Source: CAMLHU01 sp049680185 (lineage in GTDB: Bacteria; Gemmatimonadota; Gemmatimonadetes; Gemmatimonadales; GWC2-71-9). Taken from it: a DNA stretch of 64,000 bases. Position 1 is the first letter of the stretch. Each line of letters begins with the position of its first letter. The notes below the pieces were generated by a model. That model searched no databases and was not told the origin of the DNA. It was given only the letters and a program-made list of their open reading frames with translations. The DNA lies in assembly GCA_049680185.1 (NCBI GenBank), contig JBAUHI010000071.1:38848-102847 (forward strand). The letters run 5' to 3'. Shown piece after piece: positions 16,062 to 26,975 of the stretch. A program made the translations under genes and the position numbers.

Positions 16062-17054
16062 TCAGCTCGCGTTGCCGGTCCCGACAACGTCTGGCGCGGA
16101 GCTGCACGCCGAGTAGGTGACGGTAAAGCCCACCGAGGCGCTTCCGTTGAACTCTCCCTTGATCTCGCCGGAATCGAATGGCGGCTGGTCATCCGCCGCG
16201 TAGCACGACGCCACGAAGCTCAACGGCGTGACGGTCAGGATGTTGAAGTTGAAGTTCTGGGTCCCGTCGGCAACGTTGGTGATGTAGAACCCGCCGGTGA
16301 ATGCGATCGTCCCGTCGGGAAGCGGATCCCCGAGCACGATCGATCCCCCGAATGCAGTGAATGTCGCATCCCAGTTCTCGTGGATGGCACCGCCGGCCGA
16401 GACCGAGCCGATCTTGTCCACCTCGCTGATGGTCAGGTCCAGGTCGTCCGACGCCGACGGTGCCGTGAACAGCGCGTAATCGTGCCCCGAGATGACCACG
16501 GTGAGCGACGTATCCGGCCGGCTCAAGACCTCCGTCAGATTGACGTCGAAGTGGTAGCCGTAGAGGCCGGTGACATCGGCGATGCTCGCCGACCCGTGGA
16601 CGGACTCGTGAGTGCCATCTGCCAACGTGGTATCGCAGCTGATGGTGATGACGTCGTTGTTCGGGATGCCGTCGCCATCGGTGTCCGTCGTGTCGCCCGA
16701 GCTGCCGGTCAGCGCGGAACACCCGGAAGTGGAGCTCATGTCGAGCGGCGCCTTGGCTATCCCCTTGATGGTGTAGCGGGGTGCTCGGCCGCCGGCCGCC
16801 ATCCATGCCCGGTTGAGGAGTGCTACCGCCTTGGGTGAGGCCTTGGCGGACAAGGAGATGTTGGGCCCGGTGCCGAAGTTGAAGGTGCTCGCCAGGTCGC
16901 CAGCAAAGCCGTCGGCCGACGCACCGGCATCGGCGGCACTGCTGTTGCTGATGGTGCCGGCAAAGCTCGGGCCGGTGTCCTTGCTGCCGCAGGCCGCCAG
17001 ACCAAGTGCCGCGGAAAGGACCAGGACCGTACCGATATGAGACCGCTTGAACAT
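16062..17054 (-). CDS. Lipoprotein, DxDxDGxxD-motif family (paralogue 3)
   Basis: A 330-residue predicted lipoprotein with signal peptide and lipobox LGLAAC. The ATG at 17054 is chosen because GAGGAG lies about 9 bases upstream. DTDGDGIPNN near residue 110 is the shared loop. The region after residue 185 (SRPDTSLTVVISGHDYALF and on) is beta-rich. The C-terminus VGFTVTYSACSSAP matches the end of paralogue 2. The three genes are tandem and separately terminated, so they probably arose by local duplication and are expressed independently. Confidence 0.78.
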   Translation of the reverse strand: MFKRSHIGTVLVLSAALGLAACGSKDTGPSFAGTISNSSAADAGASADGFAGDLASTFNFGTGPNISLSAKASPKAVALLNRAWMAAGGRAPRYTIKGIAKAPLDMSSTSGCSALTGSSGDTTDTDGDGIPNNDVITISCDTTLADGTHESVHGSASIADVTGLYGYHFDVNLTEVLSRPDTSLTVVISGHDYALFTAPSASDDLDLTISEVDKIGSVSAGGAIHENWDATFTAFGGSIVLGDPLPDGTIAFTGGFYITNVADGTQNFNFNILTVTPLSFVASCYAADDQPPFDSGEIKGEFNGSASVGFTVTYSACSSAPDVVGTGNAS

Positions 17055-17386
17055 GGAGCGACTCCTCAGCGCAGGGGGAAACAGGGGGCCGACGACAGGC
17101 CTTCGCCAGTGAGGCGATCGGAGCATCGCGGGCGGCCAACGGGATCGGGGAACACTAAGGCACCGCTAATATGGCCCAAACTCCCGGGACCGCCAGTGGC
17201 CCAGGTCACAGTCGCATAACAGGTTGTGAAACAAAGAGTTAGAGATATGAGTGCAGCGCTGACCAGGACTAGGTTGCACTCATCCCGGGGATGGGGGACA
17301 GGAGACAGGAGAAAACGCAGATCGGGAGGCTGCAAGGATTTGACAGTTCGTGGATAGCGCTGGGTGAGTCTTTGTAACATCTTAAT
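17055..17386. other. Divergent intergenic region, no gene seen
   Basis: This 332-bp gap lies between divergent genes and must hold promoters for the lipoprotein and the SARP-type activator. A TTGACA at about 17339 lies upstream of the activator but I see no convincing -10 at the right spacing. A purine-rich stretch (GGGGACAGGAGACAGGAG) lies at about 17294. No RNA gene or ORF is convincing. Confidence 0.5.
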
Positions 17387-20300
17387 ATGACCGACATGCC
17401 ACTCTCCCATCAGCTCCGCTGCCTCGGGCACCCGACGCTCTACGCGCCGGACGGCTCCGCCATCCGCTTCCGGGTCAAGAAGCACCTAGCCCTCCTCGCC
17501 TTCCTGGCCATGGAGCCCCGGACCCATCGGCGTGATCGGCTGGCGGAGCTGCTCTGGCCCGGCGCCAACGAGCGCGAGGGCCGCCACTCCCTCGCCACCG
17601 GGCTCTCGGTCCTCCGCGCTCGGCTCGGCCACGCTGGCATCGACGCGGGACGCGACACCGTGCGGCTGGTGCCGGGGACCGTCGAACTGGACCTCGATCG
17701 GTTGGCGGCGGGAGATGTACTGGGGAGCGAGATCGTGCCGGTCCTGGCCGTGGCACCATTGCTCGAGGACTTTGACGTACCCGACGCGCCTGGATGGAAT
17801 CAGTGGAAGGACGCCCAGTCCGCCAACTGGCGACCTCGGATCCGTGACGCACTCCTGACCCTCATCGATCGTTCACGGCGCCACGGCGACACCCGCACCA
17901 TGGAGCGCCTGGCAGATTCGTTGCTGGCGATCGACTCGCTGAGCGAGGAGGGGGTCCGCTCGAAGATGGAAGCACGGGCCTTTGCCGGTGACCGGCTGAG
18001 CGCACTCCGGATCTTCGAAGAATGGAAGGGTCGGCTCGCGGATGATGTTGGCGCCCAACCCGGCGATCTGATCGAGGGAATGGCCGTGCGGCTACGGCGC
18101 CGTGGGTGGGAGCGGACCAACAAGGAACACATCGCGCCGGTGCACACCGACCAGTGGAAGGACCGGCCGTTCATCGGGCGTGGACCGCAGTACCGCATGC
18201 TGTATGAAGGGTGGGAATCGACCCAATTGGGAGCGCCGAAACACGTGGTGATCACCGGTGACTCCGGAGTCGGCAAGAGTACGCTGGCCGCCCGGGTAGC
18301 CACGGCGGCCGGACTACAAGGTGCCGTGAGCGCGCGTGAACAGTGCCACGAGGTCGCCCGAGATGTTCCCTACACCGCGCTCGGTGCGCTCGTACTCGGG
18401 CTATTGGACAAGCCGGGCGCCGGTACCATCGCCCCCGAGTGGCTGGGAGAACTGGGCCGCGCAGTAAGCGAGGTGCGGCGGCGGTTCCCCCACGCGCCAC
18501 CACCACTTGACGCCGACGGCGAGACAGCGCGGATCCGGATCGCCGATGCATTCATCGAGCTCGTGAACGCGGTGGCGGAAGAACAGCCGGTCATTCTGAT
18601 CTTGGACGACCTGCATCTCGCGGACGATGCCAGCATTTCTGTGGTACACCTGTTGCTTCGTCGACTCGGACACCAGCGGGTGTTCGTGATCCTCACCGCC
18701 CGTCCCGGGGAGATCATCACCGGCGGGAATGCACAACGACTTCTGGAGCGCGCTGATCAGGTCGGCTTGGGGTGTGTCGTGGTCCCACCCCTGACACCTG
18801 AAGAGGCGAGTGAGTTACTCGACTCCTTGGTGGCAACCAGACGCACCGACAGCCCCGCCCCGGCTGCCCGACGGGCGATCATTCATGCGGCGGCGGGCTA
18901 TCCGATGGTCTTGGAGCTGCTAACGGATGACTGGCACATCCACGGCGCACAGTGCTTGGCGTTGACGCTCAGTGGCATGACCGAGCAGGCCGTGACCGCA
19001 AGCCCGGGCGAAGTGTACCGCAGGATACTGGAACGGCTCACCCATGACCTCGACCCGACCAGTCAGAACGTGCTCAATCTCGCGGCTATCCTCGGCACGC
19101 GATTGAACGACTTTTCGCTGTACGGCCTCGCCGACTTGACGCTTGCCCAGGCCATGTCCGGATTGTCGCAGCTCGCCACGGTGCGCATTCTGCGAGACGC
19201 AGGCGAGGAACTCGAATTCATCAATGAGCTGATGCGGGCCGAAGCGTATGTCGCAGTGCCGTCACCAGTCCGACGGGTACTCCACAGCAAGGTGGCCGAC
19301 AGGCTCATCGAGCGAGCCGATGCTGGAGAGCCGATGCTAGGTCTTGAAATCGCATGGCATTGCATTCGTGCGAAGCGCAAGGAGGAATTTGCGCGATACT
19401 TAATCTCGGGCTCGGACGAGGCGATCGAGCAGGGTGCACATGTGGGCGCAGAACGGGCGTTACTCACAGCGATCCCGAACCTGGAATCGGGTGTCAAAGA
19501 GCAGGCACAGTTCCGGTTAGCATTAGTTCTTCAGGACCAAGGTCGATGGGAAGAATCGGGCGCCCTCCTTGCGACCATTGATGCGGCGCAGATGGCCCCA
19601 GAAGCACTCGGCGATCAGCTCGCACTTCAGGCAATTGCCGCCATCATGCGGCGCTCCATGTCGGGCGCTCCCGACCCGGAAGCGCTAAGTGCAGTACTTA
19701 ATGTGGTTAGCGCTCACGGCTCGGAGCCAATCCGCGTAAGGGCAGCCGCGGCAATCGCGAGTTATGCTGTCAACACGCTTGATCTCCACGCAGCTGCCCC
19801 TACTCTCCGCGCATTAGAGTTACGTCCGATTGACACCTCGAGGACGGCCGACCACGCTGGATTGTTGCTTGCAAAAGCACAATTGGTGTGGCCTAGCCGC
19901 CAATATGATCAATCACAAGAGTACCTCGACCAAGCGCACGCACTGGTTCACGACGCGGCACCTCATAGTCCATTAGCGGCCCGAATCGCGCTGGGCCATG
20001 GCGTGACACTCGCGGCGACTGGGCGCTATTCATCAGCCGTACCTCGTCTCGAGTGTGCACTTCGAATTGCCCAACAAATCGGCAATGACACCACTGCTGG
20101 GAACTGCTTGGCAGCCTTGGCTATGTGCAATCAACGGCTGGGTCACTATGAAGCAATGCTTGAGCACACTCGCCGAACGGCTCGGCTCGGCAAATCCACC
20201 CACAATCCCACATACTATTTCGCATGTCGATTCTACGAGGCGTTCGCGCTCGCGATGTTGAATCGTTCAGGTGAAGCCCTAGAGTCGTTGGGGCAATCGG

Positions 20301-20809
20301 ACAATATATGCGCGCCGTTCGATGGCACATGGGTCGGACAAGCCTGGCTCATGTGGAGCGCCGACGTCCTTCAGTTGCTTGGCGATGAACGCCAAGCACT
20401 GAAGCGCGCACGGCGGGGGTTAGAAGTGGCAGGCGGGCGTCTCATGAATCTCGGCCTAGCAGGGCCAAGCGCTCGATGGTATATCATCATCAGGAGCACC
20501 ATCGGCTCAACTCATGAGCTTGACAGCCTCTTCATCGAACAGGTGCGAAGTATCGCGATTCGGGACGCCACGGATCAAGCAGAGATCGGACTCGCGGCTA
20601 CTACCAACTCCGTCAAATCCATTCTAACGCCGAAAGAGATCAGGTCCGCGCGTGCTGCCATCCCGACACATCTCCCGGCCGCAACTTGGATCCAAATCCA
20701 AAGGCTTGGGCTTCTAGTTCACGTGCAAGACTTCAACCAATCGCAGTTCGCCACCCCGATGTTCGGCGGGAAGGAAGAGGCGCGGGTAAATCCTGGAGGG
20801 TGGAAGTAG
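17387..20809 (+). CDS. SARP/BTAD-type transcriptional activator with AAA ATPase and TPR domains
   Basis: A 1140-residue multidomain regulator. Residues about 1-100 are a winged-helix OmpR-like DNA-binding domain (RFRVKKHLALLAFLAMEP, RDRLAELLWPGANEREGRHS). Residues about 100-240 form the bacterial transcriptional activation domain. An AAA ATPase follows with Walker A VITGDSGVGKST (about residue 288) and Walker B VILILDDLHLADD (about residue 404). The rest is helical TPR-like repeat. Such proteins integrate signals by STAND-type ATP switching; the ligand is unknown. G+C drops in the last 1.5 kb, unlike its neighbours. The 3' end overlaps the convergent HD-GYP gene by 77 bp. Confidence 0.87.
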   Translation: MTDMPLSHQLRCLGHPTLYAPDGSAIRFRVKKHLALLAFLAMEPRTHRRDRLAELLWPGANEREGRHSLATGLSVLRARLGHAGIDAGRDTVRLVPGTVELDLDRLAAGDVLGSEIVPVLAVAPLLEDFDVPDAPGWNQWKDAQSANWRPRIRDALLTLIDRSRRHGDTRTMERLADSLLAIDSLSEEGVRSKMEARAFAGDRLSALRIFEEWKGRLADDVGAQPGDLIEGMAVRLRRRGWERTNKEHIAPVHTDQWKDRPFIGRGPQYRMLYEGWESTQLGAPKHVVITGDSGVGKSTLAARVATAAGLQGAVSAREQCHEVARDVPYTALGALVLGLLDKPGAGTIAPEWLGELGRAVSEVRRRFPHAPPPLDADGETARIRIADAFIELVNAVAEEQPVILILDDLHLADDASISVVHLLLRRLGHQRVFVILTARPGEIITGGNAQRLLERADQVGLGCVVVPPLTPEEASELLDSLVATRRTDSPAPAARRAIIHAAAGYPMVLELLTDDWHIHGAQCLALTLSGMTEQAVTASPGEVYRRILERLTHDLDPTSQNVLNLAAILGTRLNDFSLYGLADLTLAQAMSGLSQLATVRILRDAGEELEFINELMRAEAYVAVPSPVRRVLHSKVADRLIERADAGEPMLGLEIAWHCIRAKRKEEFARYLISGSDEAIEQGAHVGAERALLTAIPNLESGVKEQAQFRLALVLQDQGRWEESGALLATIDAAQMAPEALGDQLALQAIAAIMRRSMSGAPDPEALSAVLNVVSAHGSEPIRVRAAAAIASYAVNTLDLHAAAPTLRALELRPIDTSRTADHAGLLLAKAQLVWPSRQYDQSQEYLDQAHALVHDAAPHSPLAARIALGHGVTLAATGRYSSAVPRLECALRIAQQIGNDTTAGNCLAALAMCNQRLGHYEAMLEHTRRTARLGKSTHNPTYYFACRFYEAFALAMLNRSGEALESLGQSDNICAPFDGTWVGQAWLMWSADVLQLLGDERQALKRARRGLEVAGGRLMNLGLAGPSARWYIIIRSTIGSTHELDSLFIEQVRSIAIRDATDQAEIGLAATTNSVKSILTPKEIRSARAAIPTHLPAATWIQIQRLGLLVHVQDFNQSQFATPMFGGKEEARVNPGGWK

Positions 20810-22121
20810 TTATTGACTCGTGCGGCGCCGACACCAACGCTCGAAATACAACCGATGCAAGTGCTGCGTCAACTAGACGGGGGTCAAATTGGGTTCCCCG
20901 ACACAGCCCAATCTCTTGCAGAGCCATCTCGCCGGACGCCGCCGGCCGGTACGGGCGATCGGTAGTCATAGCATCCGCCGTGTCCGCGACCGCGATGATT
21001 CGAGCTCCGAGTGGAATTAGTGTACCGCTCAGTCGATCGGGATAACCACCTCCATCCCAGCGTTCGTGGTGGCTCCGCACAGAATCCAGAACGATTCCCC
21101 TGAAAGCGGTTATCACACCCACAAGCTCAGCGCTCCTAACGGGGTGCGTCTGCAGGACAGCCGCTTCCTCATCCGTAAGCTTCGCGGCCTTCCGTAAAAG
21201 CGGAGCAAACTCCTCGCGAATCTTGCCGACGTCATGCAGCAAAGCCGCGGTGTAAATGCGTTCAACCATGTCGAACGGTAACCTAAGATCGTGCGCAATT
21301 GCCTTGGACAATGCGGCCACCCGAACTGAGTGTCCCGACGTATACGGATCGCGAGCTTCGATGGCCTTGACCATCAGTTGCAGTAGCTCACGACCCGAGT
21401 CTTGCAATTTGTGGTAGAGCCCATAAACATGGCGAACTACGATCACCGGAATCACGATACCGATTAGCCCGACTGGGCCGAAGCCAAGCGTTAGCTCGGA
21501 TCGGTGAAACAGATATGCTACCAAAATCGCGATTGCACTAGCAGCGATATCATAGCCGATTGATCCACGTGTATTGAGCAGCCACACTTCCCGAAAGAGA
21601 CGCCCCGTATTGAGGGACACAACCTTCGCGACAGCAGCGGTATTCAGCGCGAAATACGTTGCCGCAAACATAGGGAACAGAATAAAGTCGAACCGTACGG
21701 CAGATGCGCCAACGTCGATTGACGCGAGGTAAACGGGGGGGACATGCCCCCCAAGTAATTGGTAGACGTCGATTGCGAGTATGATCGCCAATACACGCTG
21801 CGAGACATTAAACACGGCTTTAAGTGGCGCACGCCTGGCGAGGAGCTCGGTGGTCGACGTCGACACGGCGACCATAGCACCTGCCCACGTCGCACCGAAC
21901 AAGAGCCCGGCTGCCATATGAATGATGAATGACGTTGATCCAGTGGCACCGACGGTCAACCTGTTCGTGCTGGAATCGAGCAACACACCAACGAGCGCAA
22001 AACACACAAGGGCGGCCCAGCCGGGAAACGGCAAATGGGTCGCCCAGCTTGTAGCCGCGCCTGCAATCGCGCCGAGCGCGACTAATGCAACAAAACTACG
22101 GGTCGCCGTCTGCTTATCCAT
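20733..22121 (-). CDS. Membrane-anchored HD-GYP domain phosphodiesterase
   Basis: A 462-residue protein with about seven hydrophobic segments in residues 1-240 (a MASE-like sensor region) and a C-terminal HD-GYP domain. The metal site shows TSGHSVRVAALSKAI, LLHDVGKI (HD pair near residue 295), HPVRSAELV, SHHERWDGGGYPD (the GYP motif) and VADTADAMTTDRPYR. These residues match enzymatically active HD-GYP proteins that degrade cyclic di-GMP. The ATG at 22121 is preferred. A 26-codon ORF with a strong ribosome site precedes it by 37 bp. The region has lower G+C than the window average. Confidence 0.87.
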   Translation of the reverse strand: MDKQTATRSFVALVALGAIAGAATSWATHLPFPGWAALVCFALVGVLLDSSTNRLTVGATGSTSFIIHMAAGLLFGATWAGAMVAVSTSTTELLARRAPLKAVFNVSQRVLAIILAIDVYQLLGGHVPPVYLASIDVGASAVRFDFILFPMFAATYFALNTAAVAKVVSLNTGRLFREVWLLNTRGSIGYDIAASAIAILVAYLFHRSELTLGFGPVGLIGIVIPVIVVRHVYGLYHKLQDSGRELLQLMVKAIEARDPYTSGHSVRVAALSKAIAHDLRLPFDMVERIYTAALLHDVGKIREEFAPLLRKAAKLTDEEAAVLQTHPVRSAELVGVITAFRGIVLDSVRSHHERWDGGGYPDRLSGTLIPLGARIIAVADTADAMTTDRPYRPAASGEMALQEIGLCRGTQFDPRLVDAALASVVFRALVSAPHESITTSTLQDLPAPLPSRRTSGWRTAIG

Positions 22122-22158
22122 TCGGCACAGTTTGGAGGGCCGGCCCCGGCCGCGGAAA

Positions 22159-22239
22159 TCAGACCCAGGTCTGACCTTCCGACATAAAAAGCTTGGCAAC
22201 GAAATGAATCGCAGCCGCGAGCCAAGTGATATGCAGCAT
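22159..22239 (-). CDS. Small ORF (26 aa) upstream of HD-GYP gene
   Basis: The peptide begins MLHITWLAAAIHFVAKLF and ends in a short polar tail. The ATG at 22239 is preceded by AAGGAGGTGA at ideal spacing, the strongest ribosome site I noticed in the window. The hydrophobic stretch (about residues 3-18) could form a short amphipathic or membrane helix. It lies in the leader of the HD-GYP gene, so it may be a leader peptide that couples translation, or an independent small membrane protein. No homologue is recognised. Confidence 0.5.
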   Translation of the reverse strand: MLHITWLAAAIHFVAKLFMSEGQTWV

Positions 22240-22252
22240 TGAGCGTCACCTC

Positions 22253-22280
22253 CTTTCGGGTACCTCTGACGTTCCGAAAG
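22253..22280 (-). promoter_or_regulatory. Leader hairpin abutting the small-ORF ribosome site
   Basis: On the minus strand CTTTCGG (22280-22274) pairs with CCGAAAG (22259-22253). The 3' arm runs directly into AGGAGGTGA, so folding could partly mask the Shine-Dalgarno sequence. A regulatory role is inference. Confidence 0.4.
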
Positions 22281-22436
22281 CGGCAGGCCTCGCTATGGCC
22301 CACCAGACGCTCCGCTCATCCCTTGTCCGCTCGTCTCCGCTGATGTTTCCGCGAAGACCGGGGCCTCCTCCATCCTCCTTCGTCCAATGATCCGCTCTGC
22401 CCAAAGGTGGGCCCTGCCCCGCCCGTCGTGCCTCAG

Positions 22437-23159
22437 CTACCGCCGCACGTCGGCCCATCGATTGGTGGCATCGAGCACCGCCAGCACCGACGCCATCTCG
22501 GCGCTCTCTCGCACCACCGCCGTCCCGATCAACAACACCGGCGCCCGACCGCCCAACCCGTGCACCCCCGCCAGCACCAGTTCCTGCTCGAATGCGCCCA
22601 CCAGCTTGACCCCGTCGAGCGCAATGGAATTGTCTCCCAGTAATTCGTCGATCACCGCCGCCGCCGCCCGCCCCGCCACTTCCATCCGCGCCTTCGGCGT
22701 GTCAGTGGCCTCTTCCATCACGGTCGCGGTCCGCCCCTCGAAACTCAACGTCACCTCGATGGTGACCCGGTTCTTCCGCCCCGGGGCCACCTTCAAGTCC
22801 GCAAAGAGCAGCGCCCGCTGGTTGGCCTTCTGCCGCACCGCTTCCTGTTCCACGGCCAGGATCGGCTGCACTTCCGCGGTCTGCGCCACGCTGATCTTGC
22901 GATGATCGACCTTGAGGCCCAGTTGCGCCAGCAGCGCCGACTCCACGTTCCGGACGATCTGCTTGGCCGCCACCCCGGCCTGCGCCAGGATGTGGACCTC
23001 GCTCACCTCGCCCAGCGGGTTGGTCACCACCCGGGCCGAGAGGACACCGGAAAGGCTGGTGAGGAGGTTCTCCGCCCGACGGACCCCCCACACGTCAGGG
23101 GACGACGTCCGTGGTTCCTTCTCATCTCCTGGCTCACGTACTGATGCAGGTCCGGTCAC
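22437..23159 (-). CDS. Conserved-looking protein of unknown function, partner of Fe-S diguanylate cyclase
   Basis: A 240-residue protein with no signal peptide or membrane segment. The GTG at 23159 is chosen because it follows the stop of the upstream gene by 7 bp, with the two ORFs clearly cotranscribed. The N-terminal half (RRAENLLTSLSGVLSARVV, NPLGEVSEVHILAQAGVAAK, QIVRNVESALLAQLG) looks like a small alpha/beta domain of ferredoxin-like or Asp23-like size. The second half (DLKVAPGRKNRVTIEVTLSF and ELVLAGVHGL) is a repeated alpha/beta unit. I do not recognise the family. Context suggests a role in the signalling of the GGDEF protein. Confidence 0.65.
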   Translation of the reverse strand: MTGPASVREPGDEKEPRTSSPDVWGVRRAENLLTSLSGVLSARVVTNPLGEVSEVHILAQAGVAAKQIVRNVESALLAQLGLKVDHRKISVAQTAEVQPILAVEQEAVRQKANQRALLFADLKVAPGRKNRVTIEVTLSFEGRTATVMEEATDTPKARMEVAGRAAAAVIDELLGDNSIALDGVKLVGAFEQELVLAGVHGLGGRAPVLLIGTAVVRESAEMASVLAVLDATNRWADVRR

Positions 23160-23166
23160 TGACCCC

Positions 23167-24876
23167 TCAGGTCGATTGGTCGTTGTCGCCAGCCTCGGCC
23201 GGCGCCACCACGTTCCGTCCGGCGGTCTTGGCGGCATAGAGCGCCCTGTCCGCGGCCTCGATGAGGTCCGCCGCCGCCGGCAGGGACGGATCGTGCTCCG
23301 CCACTCCGAGGCTTGCGGTGACGCTCCCCTCCGGGAGCCCCAACATCGGCCCGATCCCTTCGAGCCGACGGCGAATGGTCTCCGCCACCCGCTGCCCTCC
23401 CCCCAGATCGGTACGCGGCAACAGCACCACGAATTCATCGCCGCCGTATCGCGCCGCCAGGTCGGAGCCGCGCACCCCTCCCTGCAGCTCCCGCCCCACC
23501 TGCTCCAGCACTCGATTCCCTGTCTCGTGGCCCCACCGGTCGTTCAGGCCCTTGAACCGGTCCAGGTCGAGGAACACCACCGCCACCCGCTCCCCGCTGC
23601 GCTTGCTGCGCTCGATCTCCGCTGCCAGCCGATCCCGGAGGACCCGATAGGTGGCCAATCCCGTCAGGCTGTCTACCGCCGCCTGCCGCTGGGCCTCATC
23701 CGCCCGCCGCACCTGGTAGGGCGTGCACTGCAGGAGCGTTGCCCGCCCCTCCGACGCCGCCTCCGCAAACCGGCGGCAGGTCGGGAACCCGCAGGCCCTG
23801 CAGTCCCACGCCCTGCCGTTGGGGCCGGTGCCGATCGCCGCGAGGACCGTGGCCACGAACGCTTCGTTGACCGGCGGGCGCCGCGGGTGGATCTCGAACG
23901 TCGCGCCGACACTCGCCACTACGCCCGCATCGAGCACCGGAAAACGGCTCCGCGGCGGTTCGCTCGCCTCCACCACCGACCGGCGCCAGAAGAGATCCGC
24001 CTTCGGCCCCGCGATCGGATGATCGAGCGTCCCTTCGTGACTCAGCAGGTCGACGAACCCCAGGTCCTGCCCCGCCTGCACGGCCCGCGCGATGGCGGGC
24101 AACGCGTCCAATCCACGGATCGTCCGAACCCGCCGCATGCCTGGCTTGCCCACTTCGGCCAGCAATGCCAGCGGCATCCCTCCCGCCAGGCTCAGGTAGC
24201 GCCGCCGCTCCTCCGGTAACCGGATGAAGGTGTCGGGCTGCACCATCGGATCGACACTGCGCCGCTGGAAGAGTTCGCCCAGGTCGGCAAAGGTGATCGC
24301 CGCGTCCAGCACTTCCTTGCCCGAAGGTGGCACCACTCCGGCATACACCAGCGGGACATCGGGCCCGTGCTGCGCCCGCAGGTACCGCGCCTCCGCTTCG
24401 GCCGGCGTCGTCACCGGCGCGAGGTATGGCACCAGTTCCGGATACTCACGCTCCACGGCCTGCACCACCACCACGTCGGTCGAGCGGATGAGCGTGCCCC
24501 AGGAAGGGTCGTCCCACAGCTCGATGTATTTCTCCGCCACCAATTCATCGCCGATGACACCGCGCGTCACCCAGCGGAATCCTGCCGCGTACGCTGCATT
24601 CACCAGCTGCTCCGGCGTGGCCGGGAAGAAGTGGGTCACCGCCTCGGGGCTCAGGATCAGGACGCCGTCACCCCGGACCGCCGCCGCTACCGCCCGCCCC
24701 AGTTCGCCCCGAGCGCTGATGGCATCATGCGGACACGCCGGCAGGCAAAGCCCGCAACGCACGCACGATTCATCGACGATCCGGACCACCGCTTCTTCGA
24801 CTGCGATCGCGTCCGCCGGGCACACGCGCAAACACGCGAGGCAGGCGACACACGCCTCTGGCTCAATTGCGAACAT
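23167..24876 (-). CDS. Ferredoxin / [FeFe]-hydrogenase-like / GGDEF fusion (diguanylate cyclase)
   Basis: A 569-residue cytoplasmic protein. Residues 1-55 hold two [4Fe-4S] motifs (Cys9, 12, 15, 19 and Cys38, 41, 44, 48). Residues about 70-300 align by eye with the [FeFe]-hydrogenase H-cluster domain, for example EREYPELVPYLAP, but the cysteines of all three H-cluster loops are gone (STDVVVVQAVEREYP, VYAGVVPPSGKEV, LLSHEGTLDHPIAGP). Residues 355-390 hold a further Fe-S site (Cys359, 362, 367, 384; CRACGFPTCRRFA). The GGDEF domain (about 400-560) has an intact GGDEF at 478-482 and an RxxD inhibition site at 469-472. It probably makes cyclic di-GMP in response to redox state. Confidence 0.87.
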   Translation of the reverse strand: MFAIEPEACVACLACLRVCPADAIAVEEAVVRIVDESCVRCGLCLPACPHDAISARGELGRAVAAAVRGDGVLILSPEAVTHFFPATPEQLVNAAYAAGFRWVTRGVIGDELVAEKYIELWDDPSWGTLIRSTDVVVVQAVEREYPELVPYLAPVTTPAEAEARYLRAQHGPDVPLVYAGVVPPSGKEVLDAAITFADLGELFQRRSVDPMVQPDTFIRLPEERRRYLSLAGGMPLALLAEVGKPGMRRVRTIRGLDALPAIARAVQAGQDLGFVDLLSHEGTLDHPIAGPKADLFWRRSVVEASEPPRSRFPVLDAGVVASVGATFEIHPRRPPVNEAFVATVLAAIGTGPNGRAWDCRACGFPTCRRFAEAASEGRATLLQCTPYQVRRADEAQRQAAVDSLTGLATYRVLRDRLAAEIERSKRSGERVAVVFLDLDRFKGLNDRWGHETGNRVLEQVGRELQGGVRGSDLAARYGGDEFVVLLPRTDLGGGQRVAETIRRRLEGIGPMLGLPEGSVTASLGVAEHDPSLPAAADLIEAADRALYAAKTAGRNVVAPAEAGDNDQST

Positions 24877-24984
24877 CTATGGGGACCGGCCCAGGGAAGG
24901 GCCCGAAGGGGGACGTAACAATATCGGGACTTGGGGCCGTCCCGTCAAGGTGGGAGGTGGCCCAAGCCCTGCAAAAACAACGAC

Positions 24985-26486
<1,502 letters not shown>

Positions 26487-26487
<1 letters not shown>

Positions 26488-26975
26488 CAGTGCGCCGTCC
26501 GGCGGCCGGAGACCAGGTCCACCGCATGTTCGATGATCGGCTCGAGCGCGGCGAGTCCATCGCGCACGCCGCCGGCGGACCCGGGGAGGTTCACGATCAG
26601 CGCCCTGCCCCGGGCCCCGGCGACCCCGCGGGAAAGCACCGCCCGCGGTTCCCGCGAGGCGGACGCCGACCGCAGATGCTCGGCGATCCCTGGCGCCCGC
26701 CGTTCGAGGACCTGCTCGGTGGCCTCGGGCGTCACATCGCGCGGCGCCAGGCCGGTGCCACCGGTCGTCAGGAGGAGGTCGGCACGATCGGCGTCGGCCC
26801 ACTCCGCGAGCTGCGCAGAGATGGCGGTGACGTCATCGGCCACCAGCGCCCGGACCGCGAGTGCATACCCGCGCGTCGTGGCCCAGGCAGCGATCGCGTC
26901 ACCCGAGGTGTCGACGCGCTCGCCGCGGCTGCCGGCGTCGGAAACGGTGAGGATCGCGATGCGGATGGAAGTCAT
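26487..26975 (-). CDS. Molybdopterin adenylyltransferase (MogA/MoaB family)
   Basis: A 162-residue protein of molybdenum-cofactor synthesis. It shows RIAILTVSDAGSRGERVDTSG at the N-terminus and TTGGTGLAPRDVTPEAT, the MPT-binding signature of the MogA/MoaB family, then LSRGVAGARGRALIVNLPGS. It adenylates molybdopterin before metal insertion, acting in the cytosol. The ATG at 26975 is chosen because the frame upstream is tandem repeat. No other moa or moe gene is in the window. Confidence 0.9.

Noticed and set aside
20733..20809. Frameshift at the SARP/HD-GYP junction
   Set aside because: Both reading frames stay open and keep plausible C-termini through the shared 77 bp, so a true convergent overlap is the simpler reading.
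22240..22436. Cyclic-di-GMP riboswitch upstream of the HD-GYP gene
   Set aside because: The conserved GEMM core and tetraloop-receptor sequences are not present; only a simple hairpin next to the ribosome site was found.
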